Below are positions 25,541-34,231 of a stretch of 64,000 nt of DNA, in pieces. Position 1 is the stretch's first letter. Each line of letters starts with the position of its first letter. The notes beneath the pieces are model-generated. The model worked only from the letters and a program-made list of their open reading frames with translations, was not told the DNA's origin and did no database searches. The translations under genes were made by a program, and so were the position numbers. The DNA comes from Arthrobacter zhaoxinii (GTDB lineage: Bacteria; Actinomycetota; Actinomycetes; Actinomycetales; Micrococcaceae), in contig NZ_JANFLT010000002.1 in assembly GCF_024385505.1 (NCBI RefSeq), positions 310,001 to 374,000 of the forward strand, read 5' to 3'.

Positions 25541-26200
25541 ATGATCCGGAACCGGACACAGCACCCGCTCCACCAGCCTTCCACCCGCCCCCTGGCCGGG
25601 ATTGCCCTGGCCGCCGTCATCGCTGCCGCGGTCAGCGGATGCGGCGCGCAACCGGCCGACGGCGGCGCTGCCGCCCCGTCGCCTTCTACCGCAGTGTCCA
25701 CGGATACCGCCGCCCCCTCTGCCTCCTCCGGTACTGCCAACCCGGCCGCACCGGCAACGCCTGGATCGGACCCCTCCATGACCTCAGACGAATTCACCAC
25801 CGGGCTCCTGCAGCTGCACGATCGGCTCAAACATGACCTCGGGGACCGTTATGCGGACGCGTGGGTTGACGGCGGTGTTCTCCACGTCGCGGTGACGGAT
25901 CCGTCTGCCGAGGCCAAGGTGCGTGATGCCGGCGCTGTGCCCGTCACTGTGGCGTTCAACGCCGCCGAACTACTGCAGGCCCGCACGCAGGTGCAGACCT
26001 GGATTGCCGGGAAGCCCGTTCCGGGAGTGGAAATGCACTCGATCAGCGCCAGCGGACGAACGGGTGCAGTAATCGTCACGGTCCCCGCGGAGCAGGTGCC
26101 CGCCCTGCAGGCTGCGGCCGACGAACAGTCGCCGGCCGGAGAAGTACCTGTCATTGTGGAGGAATCGGCCGGGATGGCAACCCCCCTGTCCACAAACTAG
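25541..26200 (+). CDS. Lipoprotein with protease-propeptide-like domain
   Basis: A 219-residue protein. A long basic N-terminus and hydrophobic stretch lead to the lipobox VSGC (Cys34), followed by a Ser/Thr/Pro/Ala-rich spacer to about residue 75. The remaining domain (YADAWVDGGVLHVAVTDPSA, EAKVRDAGAVPVTVAFNAAEL, VIVTVPAEQVPALQAA) follows the strand-helix pattern of the alpha-lytic protease/streptogrisin propeptide, yet no protease domain is fused. It lies directly downstream of the S1 surface protease, separated by a terminator, with AGGAGG 5 bases before the ATG. A membrane-bound foldase or inhibitor for that protease is an inference worth testing. Confidence 0.7.
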   Translation: MIRNRTQHPLHQPSTRPLAGIALAAVIAAAVSGCGAQPADGGAAAPSPSTAVSTDTAAPSASSGTANPAAPATPGSDPSMTSDEFTTGLLQLHDRLKHDLGDRYADAWVDGGVLHVAVTDPSAEAKVRDAGAVPVTVAFNAAELLQARTQVQTWIAGKPVPGVEMHSISASGRTGAVIVTVPAEQVPALQAAADEQSPAGEVPVIVEESAGMATPLSTN

Positions 26201-26299
26201 GAACAAGACAAGCGGAACCGGCGCCGGACGCCGCCTGCGGGCCTAGTGTTGATGGGTCAAGCAGGCGGCGTCTTCCTTCTTCCTGTCTGGACGCCTGCC

Positions 26300-26659
26300 A
26301 TGGAGCAAACGCTGCTCTCCCTCCTCAGCCGCCGCACCGCCTGGATTCTCCTCGCCGCCTGCACGGTGTTCTGGCTGGTCCTCGCCGCCGGATTCCTCGA
26401 GGCACCGATGGGCACCCCGCCCACCCTCATGTTCCTGTGGATGTACTCCAGCCTCATGATCGCCCTGGCCAGCGCACCGGTGGCCGCGGCCGCCGTCGCC
26501 GCCCTGGTGCTGCACCGCGCAGAAGACCGCGCCGCACCAGGGGAAACCGACCCCGCCGGTGCTGCCGCCCCCGAGCAGCCGCACGAATCGCGGAGCTTAT
26601 ACCTTCTGCTCCAACGGCAGTTCAAGAAGCAGCAACAAACAAGTGGTCCGGACTCTTGA
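26300..26659 (+). CDS. Small two-helix membrane protein, hypothetical
   Basis: A 119-residue protein with two hydrophobic segments (TAWILLAACTVFWLVLAAGF and SSLMIALASAPVAAAAVAAL) and a charged Glu/Pro/Ala tail ending QFKKQQQTSG. No family is recognised. The start is uncertain: ATG 26300 gives a normal N-terminus before the first helix, while upstream ATG 26252 or GTG 26246 would add 16-18 residues. It precedes the sigma factor gene on the same strand by 78 bases and could be co-transcribed. Confidence 0.5.
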   Translation: MEQTLLSLLSRRTAWILLAACTVFWLVLAAGFLEAPMGTPPTLMFLWMYSSLMIALASAPVAAAAVAALVLHRAEDRAAPGETDPAGAAAPEQPHESRSLYLLLQRQFKKQQQTSGPDS

Positions 26660-26737
26660 TAACCGCTGAGTGCTCTGGTGTCCTGTTCTGGCGGTCCAGC
26701 AGTGGGCCGGACCTGCTGCTGAAACCCCCTGCCGCTC

Positions 26738-27535
26738 ATGAGCGCTCTCTCCAGTGTTCCGCCGTCCCTGCTTCCATTCGAAACAGCCCGCCAGGCACGC
26801 GGTGACCTGCAGCAGGCCCTGCACAACGAACTGGTCCTCAGATACCGCGAAATCGCCGAAACGGCAGCAGTTTCCTATGCCGGGAGGGGACGCGAGCTCG
26901 CGGATCTGCGCCAGGTCGCCTATCTGGGGCTCATCAAGGCGGTCCGGCGTTTCGACCCTGCTGTCGGTCCGCATTTCCCCGCCTTCGCGGTTCCCACCGT
27001 CCACGGCGAGCTCAAGCGCTACCTCCGTGATTCCACCTGGATGGTCCGGCCACCCCGGCAGCTCCAGGATCTGCGGACCTCCCTCGCCCGCCTCCAGCCG
27101 GAGCTTCTCCAAGCCCTGGGACGTGAACCTTCGCTGCGGGAACTCGCCGAAGCGCTGGGGGTCACTGCCAAAACCGTTGCGGAGGCACTGAACTGCCAAA
27201 GCAGCCTGCGCCCGGAGTCCCTCGAAGCCCTCGCCGACATCAACGGATCGGAAGAGTGCGCCGTCGCCGACGGACGGTTGGAACGCGCCGAAAACCTGGC
27301 CATGCTCCGCCGTGCTGTGCGGAACCTTTCCGGCCAGGACAAGGAACTGCTGTTCCTTCGCTATTTCCACGAGGAATCCCAGCAGGCCATCGGCGAGCGC
27401 CTGGGCCTGACACAGATGCAGGTTTCCCGTGGACTGGCCAGGATCCTGGTCCGGCTGCAGCATGAGCTCCTGGACGCCCCCGCTTTCCAAGGCCGGACGG
27501 CCGCCCCTGCCGGCAAAGGCACAGCCACAGCCTGA
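26738..27535 (+). CDS. SigB/SigF-type (group 3) RNA polymerase sigma factor
   Basis: A 265-residue sigma factor with regions 2, 3 and 4. Region 2 reads DLRQVAYLGLIKAVRRFDPAVGPHFPAFAVPTVHGELKRYLRD, typical of the stress and sporulation SigB/SigF/SigG branch; region 3 contains ELAEALGVTAKTVAEAL; region 4 contains FHEESQQAIGERLGLTQMQVSRGLARIL. In actinobacteria these control general, osmotic or stationary-phase stress. No anti-sigma (RsbW-like) or anti-anti-sigma gene is adjacent, which is unusual for this branch. The downstream LD-carboxypeptidase gene lies 54 bases away. Confidence 0.88.
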   Translation: MSALSSVPPSLLPFETARQARGDLQQALHNELVLRYREIAETAAVSYAGRGRELADLRQVAYLGLIKAVRRFDPAVGPHFPAFAVPTVHGELKRYLRDSTWMVRPPRQLQDLRTSLARLQPELLQALGREPSLRELAEALGVTAKTVAEALNCQSSLRPESLEALADINGSEECAVADGRLERAENLAMLRRAVRNLSGQDKELLFLRYFHEESQQAIGERLGLTQMQVSRGLARILVRLQHELLDAPAFQGRTAAPAGKGTATA

Positions 27536-27589
27536 ATCTGCAACGCGTTCCTGCCCGGATACCGCCGTCGGCCTTGCTATCGTTCCACC

Positions 27590-28624
27590 ATGAATCCCTC
27601 CGCCGCTCCCGAAAACGCCGCCTCCGCAATCACCGCACCCACAGTCACCGTTCCGCCGAAACTGGCCAAGGGCGACCTGCTGCGCGTCATTGCCCCGGCG
27701 AGCAGCCGTGCCATGGTCGCCGAACACGACCACAGTGCGCTTATCGAGAGCCGTTTCGCCGACCTGGGCCTGCGGCTTTCCTACGGCAGCCATGTGGATG
27801 AACGCGACATGTTCGACTCTTCCTCGGTCGCCTCCCGCGTCGCTGACCTGCATGACGCGTTTGCGGATCCGGCAGTCAAGGGCATCCTGACCGTCATCGG
27901 CGGCTTCAACAGCAACGAACTCCTCCCGTACCTGGACTGGGACCTGATTGCCGCCAATCCGAAAATCCTGTGTGGATACTCCGACATCACGGCATTGCAG
28001 AACGCCATTTTCGCCCGCACGGGCCTGGTCACCTACTCCGGTCCGCACTGGTCCAGCTTCGGCATGAGGGACCACTTTGACCTGACCCGGCAGTGGTTCG
28101 TGGACGCCCTGGTTGACGGCTACCGGATGGAACTCATCCCGTCCGCGGAGTGGACCGACGATGCCTGGTTCCTGGACCAGGACAACCGCAGCCCCCAGCC
28201 CGGGGAAGGATGGTGGCCGCTGCAGCAGGGCAGCGCAGCCGGGCGCATCATCGGCGGGAACCTGTGCACGCTGAACCTCCTGCAGGGCACCGCGCAGATG
28301 CCTCCGCTGGCAGGCAGCGTCCTGATGCTGGAAGACGATGCCTCCACCGATCCGATGACCTTTGCCCGTGACCTCACCTCATTGCTCCAGTTGCCGGACG
28401 CGGAAGATATTCAGGGCCTGGTCATCGGCAGGTTCCAGCGTTCGAGCGGCATCACCCGGGCGCATCTGCAGGAAATTACGGCCCAGCCGGCGCTGGCCGG
28501 CCTGCCGGTCCTGGCCAACGTGGATTTCGGCCACACCCAGCCGCAGTTGACCCTGCCCATCGGCGGCCGGGCGGAACTGGCGGTGGACTCATCCGGCGGC
28601 AGGCTGCGCCTCGCCGACGGTTAG
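27590..28624 (+). CDS. S66 family LD-carboxypeptidase / MccF-like peptidase
   Basis: A 344-residue serine peptidase. The triad is visible as Ser131 in CGYSDITALQNAI, Glu248 in LMLEDDAS and His315 in FGHTQPQLTLPIG, and the nucleophile-elbow helix follows Ser131. S66 enzymes cut the L,D bond in murein tetrapeptides during recycling; the MccF subgroup instead hydrolyses acyl-sulfamoyl adenylates such as processed microcin C. The long insert (AEWTDDAWFLDQDNRSPQPGEGWWPLQQG) is typical of the MccF-like side, so self-immunity is possible. A TATCGT box 6 bases before the ATG suggests a leaderless mRNA. Its end overlaps the convergent GT9 gene by 4 bases. Confidence 0.85.
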   Translation: MNPSAAPENAASAITAPTVTVPPKLAKGDLLRVIAPASSRAMVAEHDHSALIESRFADLGLRLSYGSHVDERDMFDSSSVASRVADLHDAFADPAVKGILTVIGGFNSNELLPYLDWDLIAANPKILCGYSDITALQNAIFARTGLVTYSGPHWSSFGMRDHFDLTRQWFVDALVDGYRMELIPSAEWTDDAWFLDQDNRSPQPGEGWWPLQQGSAAGRIIGGNLCTLNLLQGTAQMPPLAGSVLMLEDDASTDPMTFARDLTSLLQLPDAEDIQGLVIGRFQRSSGITRAHLQEITAQPALAGLPVLANVDFGHTQPQLTLPIGGRAELAVDSSGGRLRLADG

Positions 28625-29559
28625 AACGCGTCCAGCTTTTCGACGGCGGCCAGGACATCTTCCACAGTGACCGCCAGCAGTGCGGGATCAGGGTCTACGG
28701 CGAAGGTGTCCCCGCGGCGCCGGGTTTCGTCGGTCAGGGCGATGTGCGGGCCCGGAGGCGGCCCCCATTCGCTGACCGGTGCCGGGCCGAACAGGACCAC
28801 CGACGGCCGGGCGTAGGCGGACGCGAGATGCGCGGCACCGGTATCGGCGGAGATCACCAGCCGGGCCCGGGCAATGACGGCGGCAAACTCCTCCAGCCGG
28901 AGTTCACCTGCCACGACGCGCTCCGGCGCCAGCCCGGCGGCGTCGGCCACGGCGAGCGCCCGCCGGCGTTCACCTCCGCTGCCGGTGAAGAGAATCGGTG
29001 AACCTGCGGCGTCCAGTTCACGGGCGACGGCGGCAAACCGGGCTGCGGGCCACAGCCGGCTGCCGTACGCCGCCCCCACATGGATCACCACCGCTTCCGG
29101 TGCCGTCGACCACGCCGCCGGCGGGTCCAGGCGGTAATCCAGCGGATCGGCAGGGATTCCGTGCCAGGACAGCAGCCCCGCCCACCGCTCGCGTTCGTGC
29201 ACGCCGTCCTTCCACGGCGGGCCGTCCCAGCCGGGTCCGGCATGTCCGATGAGCCGGGAGGGCTGTAGTACCTCCAGCCGGCTGCAGCTCTCCGGGCCGC
29301 TGCCGTGCAGGTTGACGGCAATGTCGAGCTGTCCGGGCTCGAGGGGAATGGGCACATCGAGGCCGTGCAGGGGAAGCAGGTCATCCACGGCACCGGTGAG
29401 CGGCAGGATGGGGCGCAGCCACTCCTGCGCCGCATAGCGGATGCGGTGCCCGGGGAAGGCCCGCCGCAGGGCCTTCAGTGCGGGAACCGCCACCAGGAGA
29501 TCCCCCAGTTTCAGTGCGCGCAGCACCAGCAGTTCGGGACGGGCAGCCGGTTCGGGCAT
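28621..29559 (-). CDS. Glycosyltransferase family 9 (heptosyltransferase-like), copy 1
   Basis: A 312-residue GT-B protein. The N-terminal domain starts LLVLRALKLGDLLVAVPALKALRRAFP, the GT9 hallmark with the catalytic-site Asp; the C-terminal domain has VVIHVGAAYGSRLWPAARFAAVAREL and VISADTGAAHLASAYARPSVVLFGP, which bind the ADP-sugar. GT9 enzymes such as WaaC and WaaF transfer heptose from ADP-heptose. The start at ATG 29559 is supported by GGAAGG 10 bases upstream. It is divergent from gmhB, forming the left edge of the heptose locus. Confidence 0.87.
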   Translation of the reverse strand: MPEPAARPELLVLRALKLGDLLVAVPALKALRRAFPGHRIRYAAQEWLRPILPLTGAVDDLLPLHGLDVPIPLEPGQLDIAVNLHGSGPESCSRLEVLQPSRLIGHAGPGWDGPPWKDGVHERERWAGLLSWHGIPADPLDYRLDPPAAWSTAPEAVVIHVGAAYGSRLWPAARFAAVARELDAAGSPILFTGSGGERRRALAVADAAGLAPERVVAGELRLEEFAAVIARARLVISADTGAAHLASAYARPSVVLFGPAPVSEWGPPPGPHIALTDETRRRGDTFAVDPDPALLAVTVEDVLAAVEKLDAF

Positions 29560-29717
29560 GGTCGCGGTGTCCTTCCGGTTGGTGCTTCTCCTGCCAGGAA
29601 CGTCCACATCCTGCCAGAACCCAGCGCCTTGGGATACGCGTGGGGCGGCAGTGAGGGCTGTCCAGGAAGTGACCGGCGGGATGTTTAGCTTTCCTTCCGG
29701 CGGGGAACAGATGCGGT

Positions 29718-30251
29718 ATGGAGTTCTTCCGGCCGCCGCCGCGTGCCGTCCTGTTTGACCGGGACGGAACGCTGATAGTCGACGTCCCCTACAACGCGGA
29801 CCCGGCACGGGTGCGGCCGATGCCCGGCGCTGCCGGGGTGCTGGCAGGGCTCCGCCGCCGGGGCGTACCCGTAGGGGTGGTCACCAACCAGTCCGGCATC
29901 GGCAGCGGGAGGCTGTCCGCCGAGGACGTGGCGGCAGTCAACGCCGCCGTAGAAGACCTGCTGGGGCCGTTCGACGTCTGGGAAATCTGCCCGCATGTTC
30001 CCGGCTACGGCTGCATTTGCCGCAAGCCGATGCCCGGCCTGGTGCTGCGGGCCAGCCGCCGCCTGGGGCTCGACCCCGTGGAAGTAGCCGTCATCGGCGA
30101 CATTGGTTCCGACGTTAGAGCCGCAGCTGCCGCGGGGTCACGCGGCGTATTGGTGCCCACCGCCGCTACCCTCCCCGCTGAGACCGCCGCGGCCCGGCTC
30201 GTGGCCCGCGATCTGGCCGAGGCCGTGGACCTGCTGTGGGGGAACGGATGA
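29718..30251 (+). CDS. gmhB: D-glycero-manno-heptose-1,7-bisphosphate 7-phosphatase
   Basis: A 177-residue HAD-IIIA phosphatase. The nucleophile motif is AVLFDRDGTLI (Asp14, Asp16), followed by VGVVTNQSGIGSG and the distal VIGDIGSDVRAA motif. The Cys-His zinc loop of GmhB is visible in CPHVPGYGCICRKP. It removes the 7-phosphate from heptose-1,7-bisphosphate between the kinase and nucleotidyltransferase steps of HldE. Histidinol phosphatases look similar, but the zinc-loop form plus GmhA and HldE neighbours point to GmhB. The stop overlaps the next ATG (ATGA). Confidence 0.88.
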   Translation: MEFFRPPPRAVLFDRDGTLIVDVPYNADPARVRPMPGAAGVLAGLRRRGVPVGVVTNQSGIGSGRLSAEDVAAVNAAVEDLLGPFDVWEICPHVPGYGCICRKPMPGLVLRASRRLGLDPVEVAVIGDIGSDVRAAAAAGSRGVLVPTAATLPAETAAARLVARDLAEAVDLLWGNG

Positions 30252-31309
30252 GCCGCCGGGTACTGATCGCCCGGCTCGACGGCGCCGGCGACGTTCTGCT
30301 CGCGGGCCCCGCCGTCCGGGCAGTCGCCGCCGCCCCGGGAGTGGAGGCGGTTTTGCTGTGCGGTCCGCAGGGCGCGGCCGCCGGCCGGCTGCTGCCCGGC
30401 GTCGCGCAGGTATTGGAATGGCCCTGCCCTTGGATCCTGAACCCCGCCCCGGAACCCACCCCCGACCTGATGCAGGCACTGCTGCAGCTGGTCCGCTCCG
30501 CCCGGACCGAGGAAGCAGTAATCCTCACGTCCTTCCACCAGTCGCCGCTGCCGCTGGCGCTGCTGCTCCGGGACGCGGGGATCCGCACCATCACCGCGGC
30601 ATCCACGGATTACGCCGGCACGTTGCTGACCACCCGGCTCAAGCCCGGGGAGGACTTCCCCGAAGACCAGCCCGAGGCCGAACGTGCACTGCGGATCGCG
30701 GCTGCCGCGGGTTTTGCGCTTCCGGCCGGCGACGACGGCCGGCTGCGGCTGGGTCCGCTGCCCGATGTCTCCCCTCTGGTGGGCACCGGCCCCTACATCG
30801 TGGTGCATCCGGGCGCCGCCGTGCCGGCACGGGCCTGGCCGGCACTGCACCATGCGGCCGCCGTCGAACTGCTCACCGCCGCCGGCTTCCGCGTGGTGGT
30901 CACCGGCGGGCCGGGCGAGAAGGAACTAACCGCGACGGTGGCGGCAGTCGCCGGCCTGGACCTGGGCGGACGCACCGACCTGGCCGCCCTGGCGGCCGTC
31001 CTTGCCGGAGCCGATGCGGTGGTGGTCGGAAACACCGGACCGGCCCATCTCGCCGCCGCCGCGGGCACCCCCGTGGTCAGTCTCTTTGCGCCCGTGGTCC
31101 CCGCCATCCGCTGGGCGCCCTATCGGGTGCCGCTGGAGCTGCTGGGCGAGCAGCACGCCGCCTGCAGCGGAACCCGGGCCCGGACCTGTCCCGTGTCCGG
31201 GCATCCCTGCCTGTCCGGGGTCTCTCCGGAACAGGTGGTGGAAGCAGTGCAGCGCCTGGTCAACGGCGTCCCGTCCCTGCAGACGCACCGCGAAATGAGG
31301 CACCGATGA
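30248..31309 (+). CDS. Glycosyltransferase family 9 (heptosyltransferase-like), copy 2
   Basis: A 353-residue GT9 protein: VLIARLDGAGDVLLAGPAVRAVA at the N-terminus, then YIVVHPGAAVPARAWPALHH and VVVGNTGPAHLAAAAGTPVVSLFAP in the donor-binding domain. The C-terminal Cys-containing segment (HAACSGTRARTCPVSGHPCL) is typical of heptosyltransferases acting in cell-surface glycans. ATG 30248 overlaps the gmhB stop by 4 bases, and its own stop overlaps the next ATG by 4 bases, indicating tight coupling in the operon. Confidence 0.87.
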   Translation: MSRRVLIARLDGAGDVLLAGPAVRAVAAAPGVEAVLLCGPQGAAAGRLLPGVAQVLEWPCPWILNPAPEPTPDLMQALLQLVRSARTEEAVILTSFHQSPLPLALLLRDAGIRTITAASTDYAGTLLTTRLKPGEDFPEDQPEAERALRIAAAAGFALPAGDDGRLRLGPLPDVSPLVGTGPYIVVHPGAAVPARAWPALHHAAAVELLTAAGFRVVVTGGPGEKELTATVAAVAGLDLGGRTDLAALAAVLAGADAVVVGNTGPAHLAAAAGTPVVSLFAPVVPAIRWAPYRVPLELLGEQHAACSGTRARTCPVSGHPCLSGVSPEQVVEAVQRLVNGVPSLQTHREMRHR

Positions 31310-32334
31310 AGATCCTGCTGTGGCACGTGCACGGCGGCTGGATGGAGGCCTTCGTCCGCGGCGGGCACGAGTATCTGCTGCCGGCCACCCCCGCCCGGGA
31401 CGGCTGGGGGCTGGGGCGCGGCGGCCGGCCCTGGCCCGGGTCCGCCGTCGAACTGGCGCCGGACGAGCTGCGCGGACAGCAGATCGACGTGGTGGTGCTG
31501 CAGCGCGTCGAGGAAATCGAGGCCTGCACCCGTCTGCTCGGCCGCCGGCCGGGCCGTGACGTTCCGGCGGTGTTCCTGGAACACAACACGCCGCGCGGCA
31601 GAGTGCCCGAGACCCGGCATCCCCTGGCCGGCCAGACGGAAATCCCGATTGTGCACGTGACACAGTTCAACAGCCTGTTCTGGGACAACGGGGAGGCACC
31701 GGTCCGGGTGATCGAACACGGCATTCCCGATCCCGGCTATCTCTACACCGGGGACCGTCCGCATCTGGGCGTCGTGGTGAACGAACCGGTGCGCCGCGGC
31801 CGGGTGGCAGGAACCGATCTGCTGCCGGTCTTCGCCCGGACCGCTCCGCTGGAGGTCTTCGGCCTCGGCACCGAACGGCTGCCCGCGCTGCTCGGGCCGG
31901 ACCGGCTGCTGATCCGCGGCGACCTCCCGGTTGCCCGGCTGCACCGGGAGCTGGCCGGCTGCCGGGCCTACCTGCACCCGATGAGGTGGACTTCGCTGGG
32001 CCTGTCCCTGCTCGAAGCCATGCACCTGGGCCTGCCGGTGCTCGCCCTTGCCACCACCGAAGCCGTCCGGGCTGTTCCGCCGGGGGCGGGAACGGTCAGC
32101 AACGATCCCGACGAGCTCCGCCGGGCCGCGCAGCTGTTCCTGGCGGATCCGGAACAGGCCCGCGCCTGCGGCCGGACGGCCCGCCGGGCGGCACTGGCCC
32201 GCTACGGTCTGCACCGGTTCCTGTCCGACTGGGACGGACTCTTCGCGGACCTGCTGACGGGAACGGCTTCCACCGCGCCGCCGCGTGCCGCGGCTGGACC
32301 CATGCCGGCATCAACAGGAGGGGGACAACAGTGA
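31306..32334 (+). CDS. Glycosyltransferase, GT-B fold
   Basis: A 342-residue predicted glycosyltransferase. The C-terminal half carries the donor-site pattern [32 protein letters not shown] seen in retaining GT-B enzymes; the N-terminal half is short and contains FLEHNTPRG and [16 protein letters not shown]. The acceptor and sugar are unknown. A longer frame reaching back to 30103 is out-of-phase shadow of the previous gene. It starts with an ATGA overlap and ends with a GTGA overlap, inside the heptose operon. Confidence 0.8.
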   Translation: MKILLWHVHGGWMEAFVRGGHEYLLPATPARDGWGLGRGGRPWPGSAVELAPDELRGQQIDVVVLQRVEEIEACTRLLGRRPGRDVPAVFLEHNTPRGRVPETRHPLAGQTEIPIVHVTQFNSLFWDNGEAPVRVIEHGIPDPGYLYTGDRPHLGVVVNEPVRRGRVAGTDLLPVFARTAPLEVFGLGTERLPALLGPDRLLIRGDLPVARLHRELAGCRAYLHPMRWTSLGLSLLEAMHLGLPVLALATTEAVRAVPPGAGTVSNDPDELRRAAQLFLADPEQARACGRTARRAALARYGLHRFLSDWDGLFADLLTGTASTAPPRAAAGPMPASTGGGQQ

Positions 32335-33587
32335 AAATCTCGATGGTGTCCGAACATGCAAGTCCGCTGGCCGCCCTCGGCGGGGTGGATGCCGGCGGCC
32401 AGAACGTGCACGTGGCGGCGCTCTCCGTGGCACTGGCAGCCCGCGGCCACACCGTGCAGGTGTACACCCGGCGGGATGATCCCGGACTCCCGGACCGGGT
32501 CCAGGTCCAGGACGGCCTGGAGGTGGTGCATGTAACGGCCGGCCCTGCGCTGCCGCTGCCCAAGGACGACCTGCTGCCCTACATGGGGCAGCTGGCCGGC
32601 GGGGTCCTCGCCGACTGGGGCGCCGAACCGCCCGACGTCGTGCATTCACACTTCTGGATGTCCGGCCTCGCGGCGCTGGAGGCAGCCGGCAAGGTACCGG
32701 AGGGCGGCGTGCCGGTGGTCCACACCTTTCATGCCCTGGGCACGGTGAAGAAACGGCATCAGGGCAGCGACGACACGTCCCCGCCGGAGCGGTCCTGGCT
32801 GGAGCCCTCCGTAGGGCGGCGGGCGGACCGGGTCCTGGCCACGTGCTCGGACGAAGTCTTTGAACTCAAGGCCATCGGGGTCCCCGGCAACCGGATCTCC
32901 ATCGCCCCCTGCGGCGTGGACGTTTCCCTCTTTGCGCCCGGGGGACCGGCGGAGCCGCGCGGAAGGCGGCACCGGATAGCCGCCGTCGGGCGCCTGGTGC
33001 CGCGCAAGGGCGTGGACCTGGCCATCCGTGCGCTGGCGGTGCTGCGGGACGAGGGCCTGGCGGACGTGGAACTGCTGATTGTCGGCGGCTCGAGTGACAG
33101 CGCTGGACTGGAATCGGACCCGGAGGCCCGCCGGCTGCTGGCCCTCGCCCGGTCCCTGGGCGTGGCGGACCGGGTGCTGCTCCGGGGACAGGTCCCCCGC
33201 GAACAAATGCCCGCGGTGCTGCGCAGCGCCGACGCCGTGGTGTGCGCCCCCTGGTACGAACCCTTCGGCATCGTCCCGCTGGAGGCCATGGCGTGCGCCG
33301 TGCCGGTGGTGGCGTCCGCCGTCGGCGGGCTGATCGACACCGTAGTCCACGGCAAGACCGGGCTGCATGTGCCGCCCCGGGATCCAGCGGCCCTGGCCGC
33401 GGCGCTCTCGGAATTACTGCAGAATCCCCGCTACGCGCGGCGGCTCGGTGCGGCGGGGCGGCAGCGCGCCTCCGCCCGCTACTCCTGGGACCGGGTAGCG
33501 CTGGACACGGAGAAGGCCTATCAGCTGGCCCTGGGGGCCACCGCACGGCCGGCCCGGCTGCAGCCGCTGGGAGGGAAGGCACTGTGA
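32331..33587 (+). CDS. Family 4 glycosyltransferase
   Basis: A 418-residue GT4 enzyme. The N-terminus [28 protein letters not shown] and [14 protein letters not shown] bind the acceptor side; [21 protein letters not shown] begins the donor domain; the E-x7-E signature is in [21 protein letters not shown]. The opening [12 protein letters not shown] resembles sucrose-phosphate-synthase or MshA-like members. The GTG start at 32331 has AGGAGGGGG upstream and overlaps the previous stop. Probable role: adding a non-heptose or heptose unit in the surface glycan. Confidence 0.87.
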   Translation: MKISMVSEHASPLAALGGVDAGGQNVHVAALSVALAARGHTVQVYTRRDDPGLPDRVQVQDGLEVVHVTAGPALPLPKDDLLPYMGQLAGGVLADWGAEPPDVVHSHFWMSGLAALEAAGKVPEGGVPVVHTFHALGTVKKRHQGSDDTSPPERSWLEPSVGRRADRVLATCSDEVFELKAIGVPGNRISIAPCGVDVSLFAPGGPAEPRGRRHRIAAVGRLVPRKGVDLAIRALAVLRDEGLADVELLIVGGSSDSAGLESDPEARRLLALARSLGVADRVLLRGQVPREQMPAVLRSADAVVCAPWYEPFGIVPLEAMACAVPVVASAVGGLIDTVVHGKTGLHVPPRDPAALAAALSELLQNPRYARRLGAAGRQRASARYSWDRVALDTEKAYQLALGATARPARLQPLGGKAL

Positions 33588-34231
33588 GCATCGAATCATC
33601 GGTCACCGCCGCCCCGGTCCTACCCGGTGCGGGACCTGCGGCACCGGAACAGGCAGTGCTGGACCATCTGGCCAACGCGCAGCCCGCCCTGATGTCCGTC
33701 CAGCGGCAGGCCCGGCACCTGACCGACTGGGGGGTGGAGCTGGCAGGCCGCCTGCTGGCCGGGCACCGGCTCCTGACGGCAGGAAACGGCGGATCCGCCG
33801 CCGAAGCCCAGCACCTGAGCGCGGAACTGGTGGGACGGTTCGACGGCGAGCGCCGCCCGTTTTCCGCCATCGCCCTGCACGCGGAAACCTCCGCCGTGAC
33901 GGCCATCGCCAACGATTACGGCTTCGAGCAGCTTTTCGCCCGGCAGGTGCAGGGCCACGGCAGGCCCGGCGACGTCCTGATCCTGTTCTCCACCAGCGGC
34001 GCCAGCCCCAACCTGCTGGCCGCGGTGCAGGCCGCGCACGCTGCCGGTCTGCGCACCTGGGCCCTTACCGGTCCCGCACCGAATCCGCTCACGGCCGCCT
34101 GCGAGGACTTCATCGCCATCGACGCGCCGGCGGCGAACGCGCAGGAGGCCCATCTGGTTGCCCTCCACGCGCTCTGCCGGTCCTTTGACGCCGAAATCGA
34201 ACGGCGTGCCAGCACAGGAGGAACATCGTGA
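33584..34231 (+). CDS. gmhA: Sedoheptulose-7-phosphate isomerase (SIS domain)
   Basis: A 215-residue SIS-domain protein. GmhA features are [20 protein letters not shown] and [22 protein letters not shown]; the last is the phosphosugar loop. GmhA converts sedoheptulose 7-phosphate to D-glycero-D-manno-heptose 7-phosphate, the committed step of activated-heptose synthesis. A 30-residue Ala/Pro-rich N-terminus precedes the domain. GTG 33584 overlaps the previous stop, and the stop overlaps the GTG of the HldE-like gene. Confidence 0.88.
   Translation: MSIESSVTAAPVLPGAGPAAPEQAVLDHLANAQPALMSVQRQARHLTDWGVELAGRLLAGHRLLTAGNGGSAAEAQHLSAELVGRFDGERRPFSAIALHAETSAVTAIANDYGFEQLFARQVQGHGRPGDVLILFSTSGASPNLLAAVQAAHAAGLRTWALTGPAPNPLTAACEDFIAIDAPAANAQEAHLVALHALCRSFDAEIERRASTGGTS

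Noticed and set aside
30103-31305. Long plus-strand frame upstream of and continuous with the glycosyltransferase at 31306
   Set aside because: It is out of phase with gmhB and the GT9 gene, is Arg/Pro/Gly-rich as expected of a GC-rich shadow frame, and the true gene starts at the ATGA overlap at 31306.
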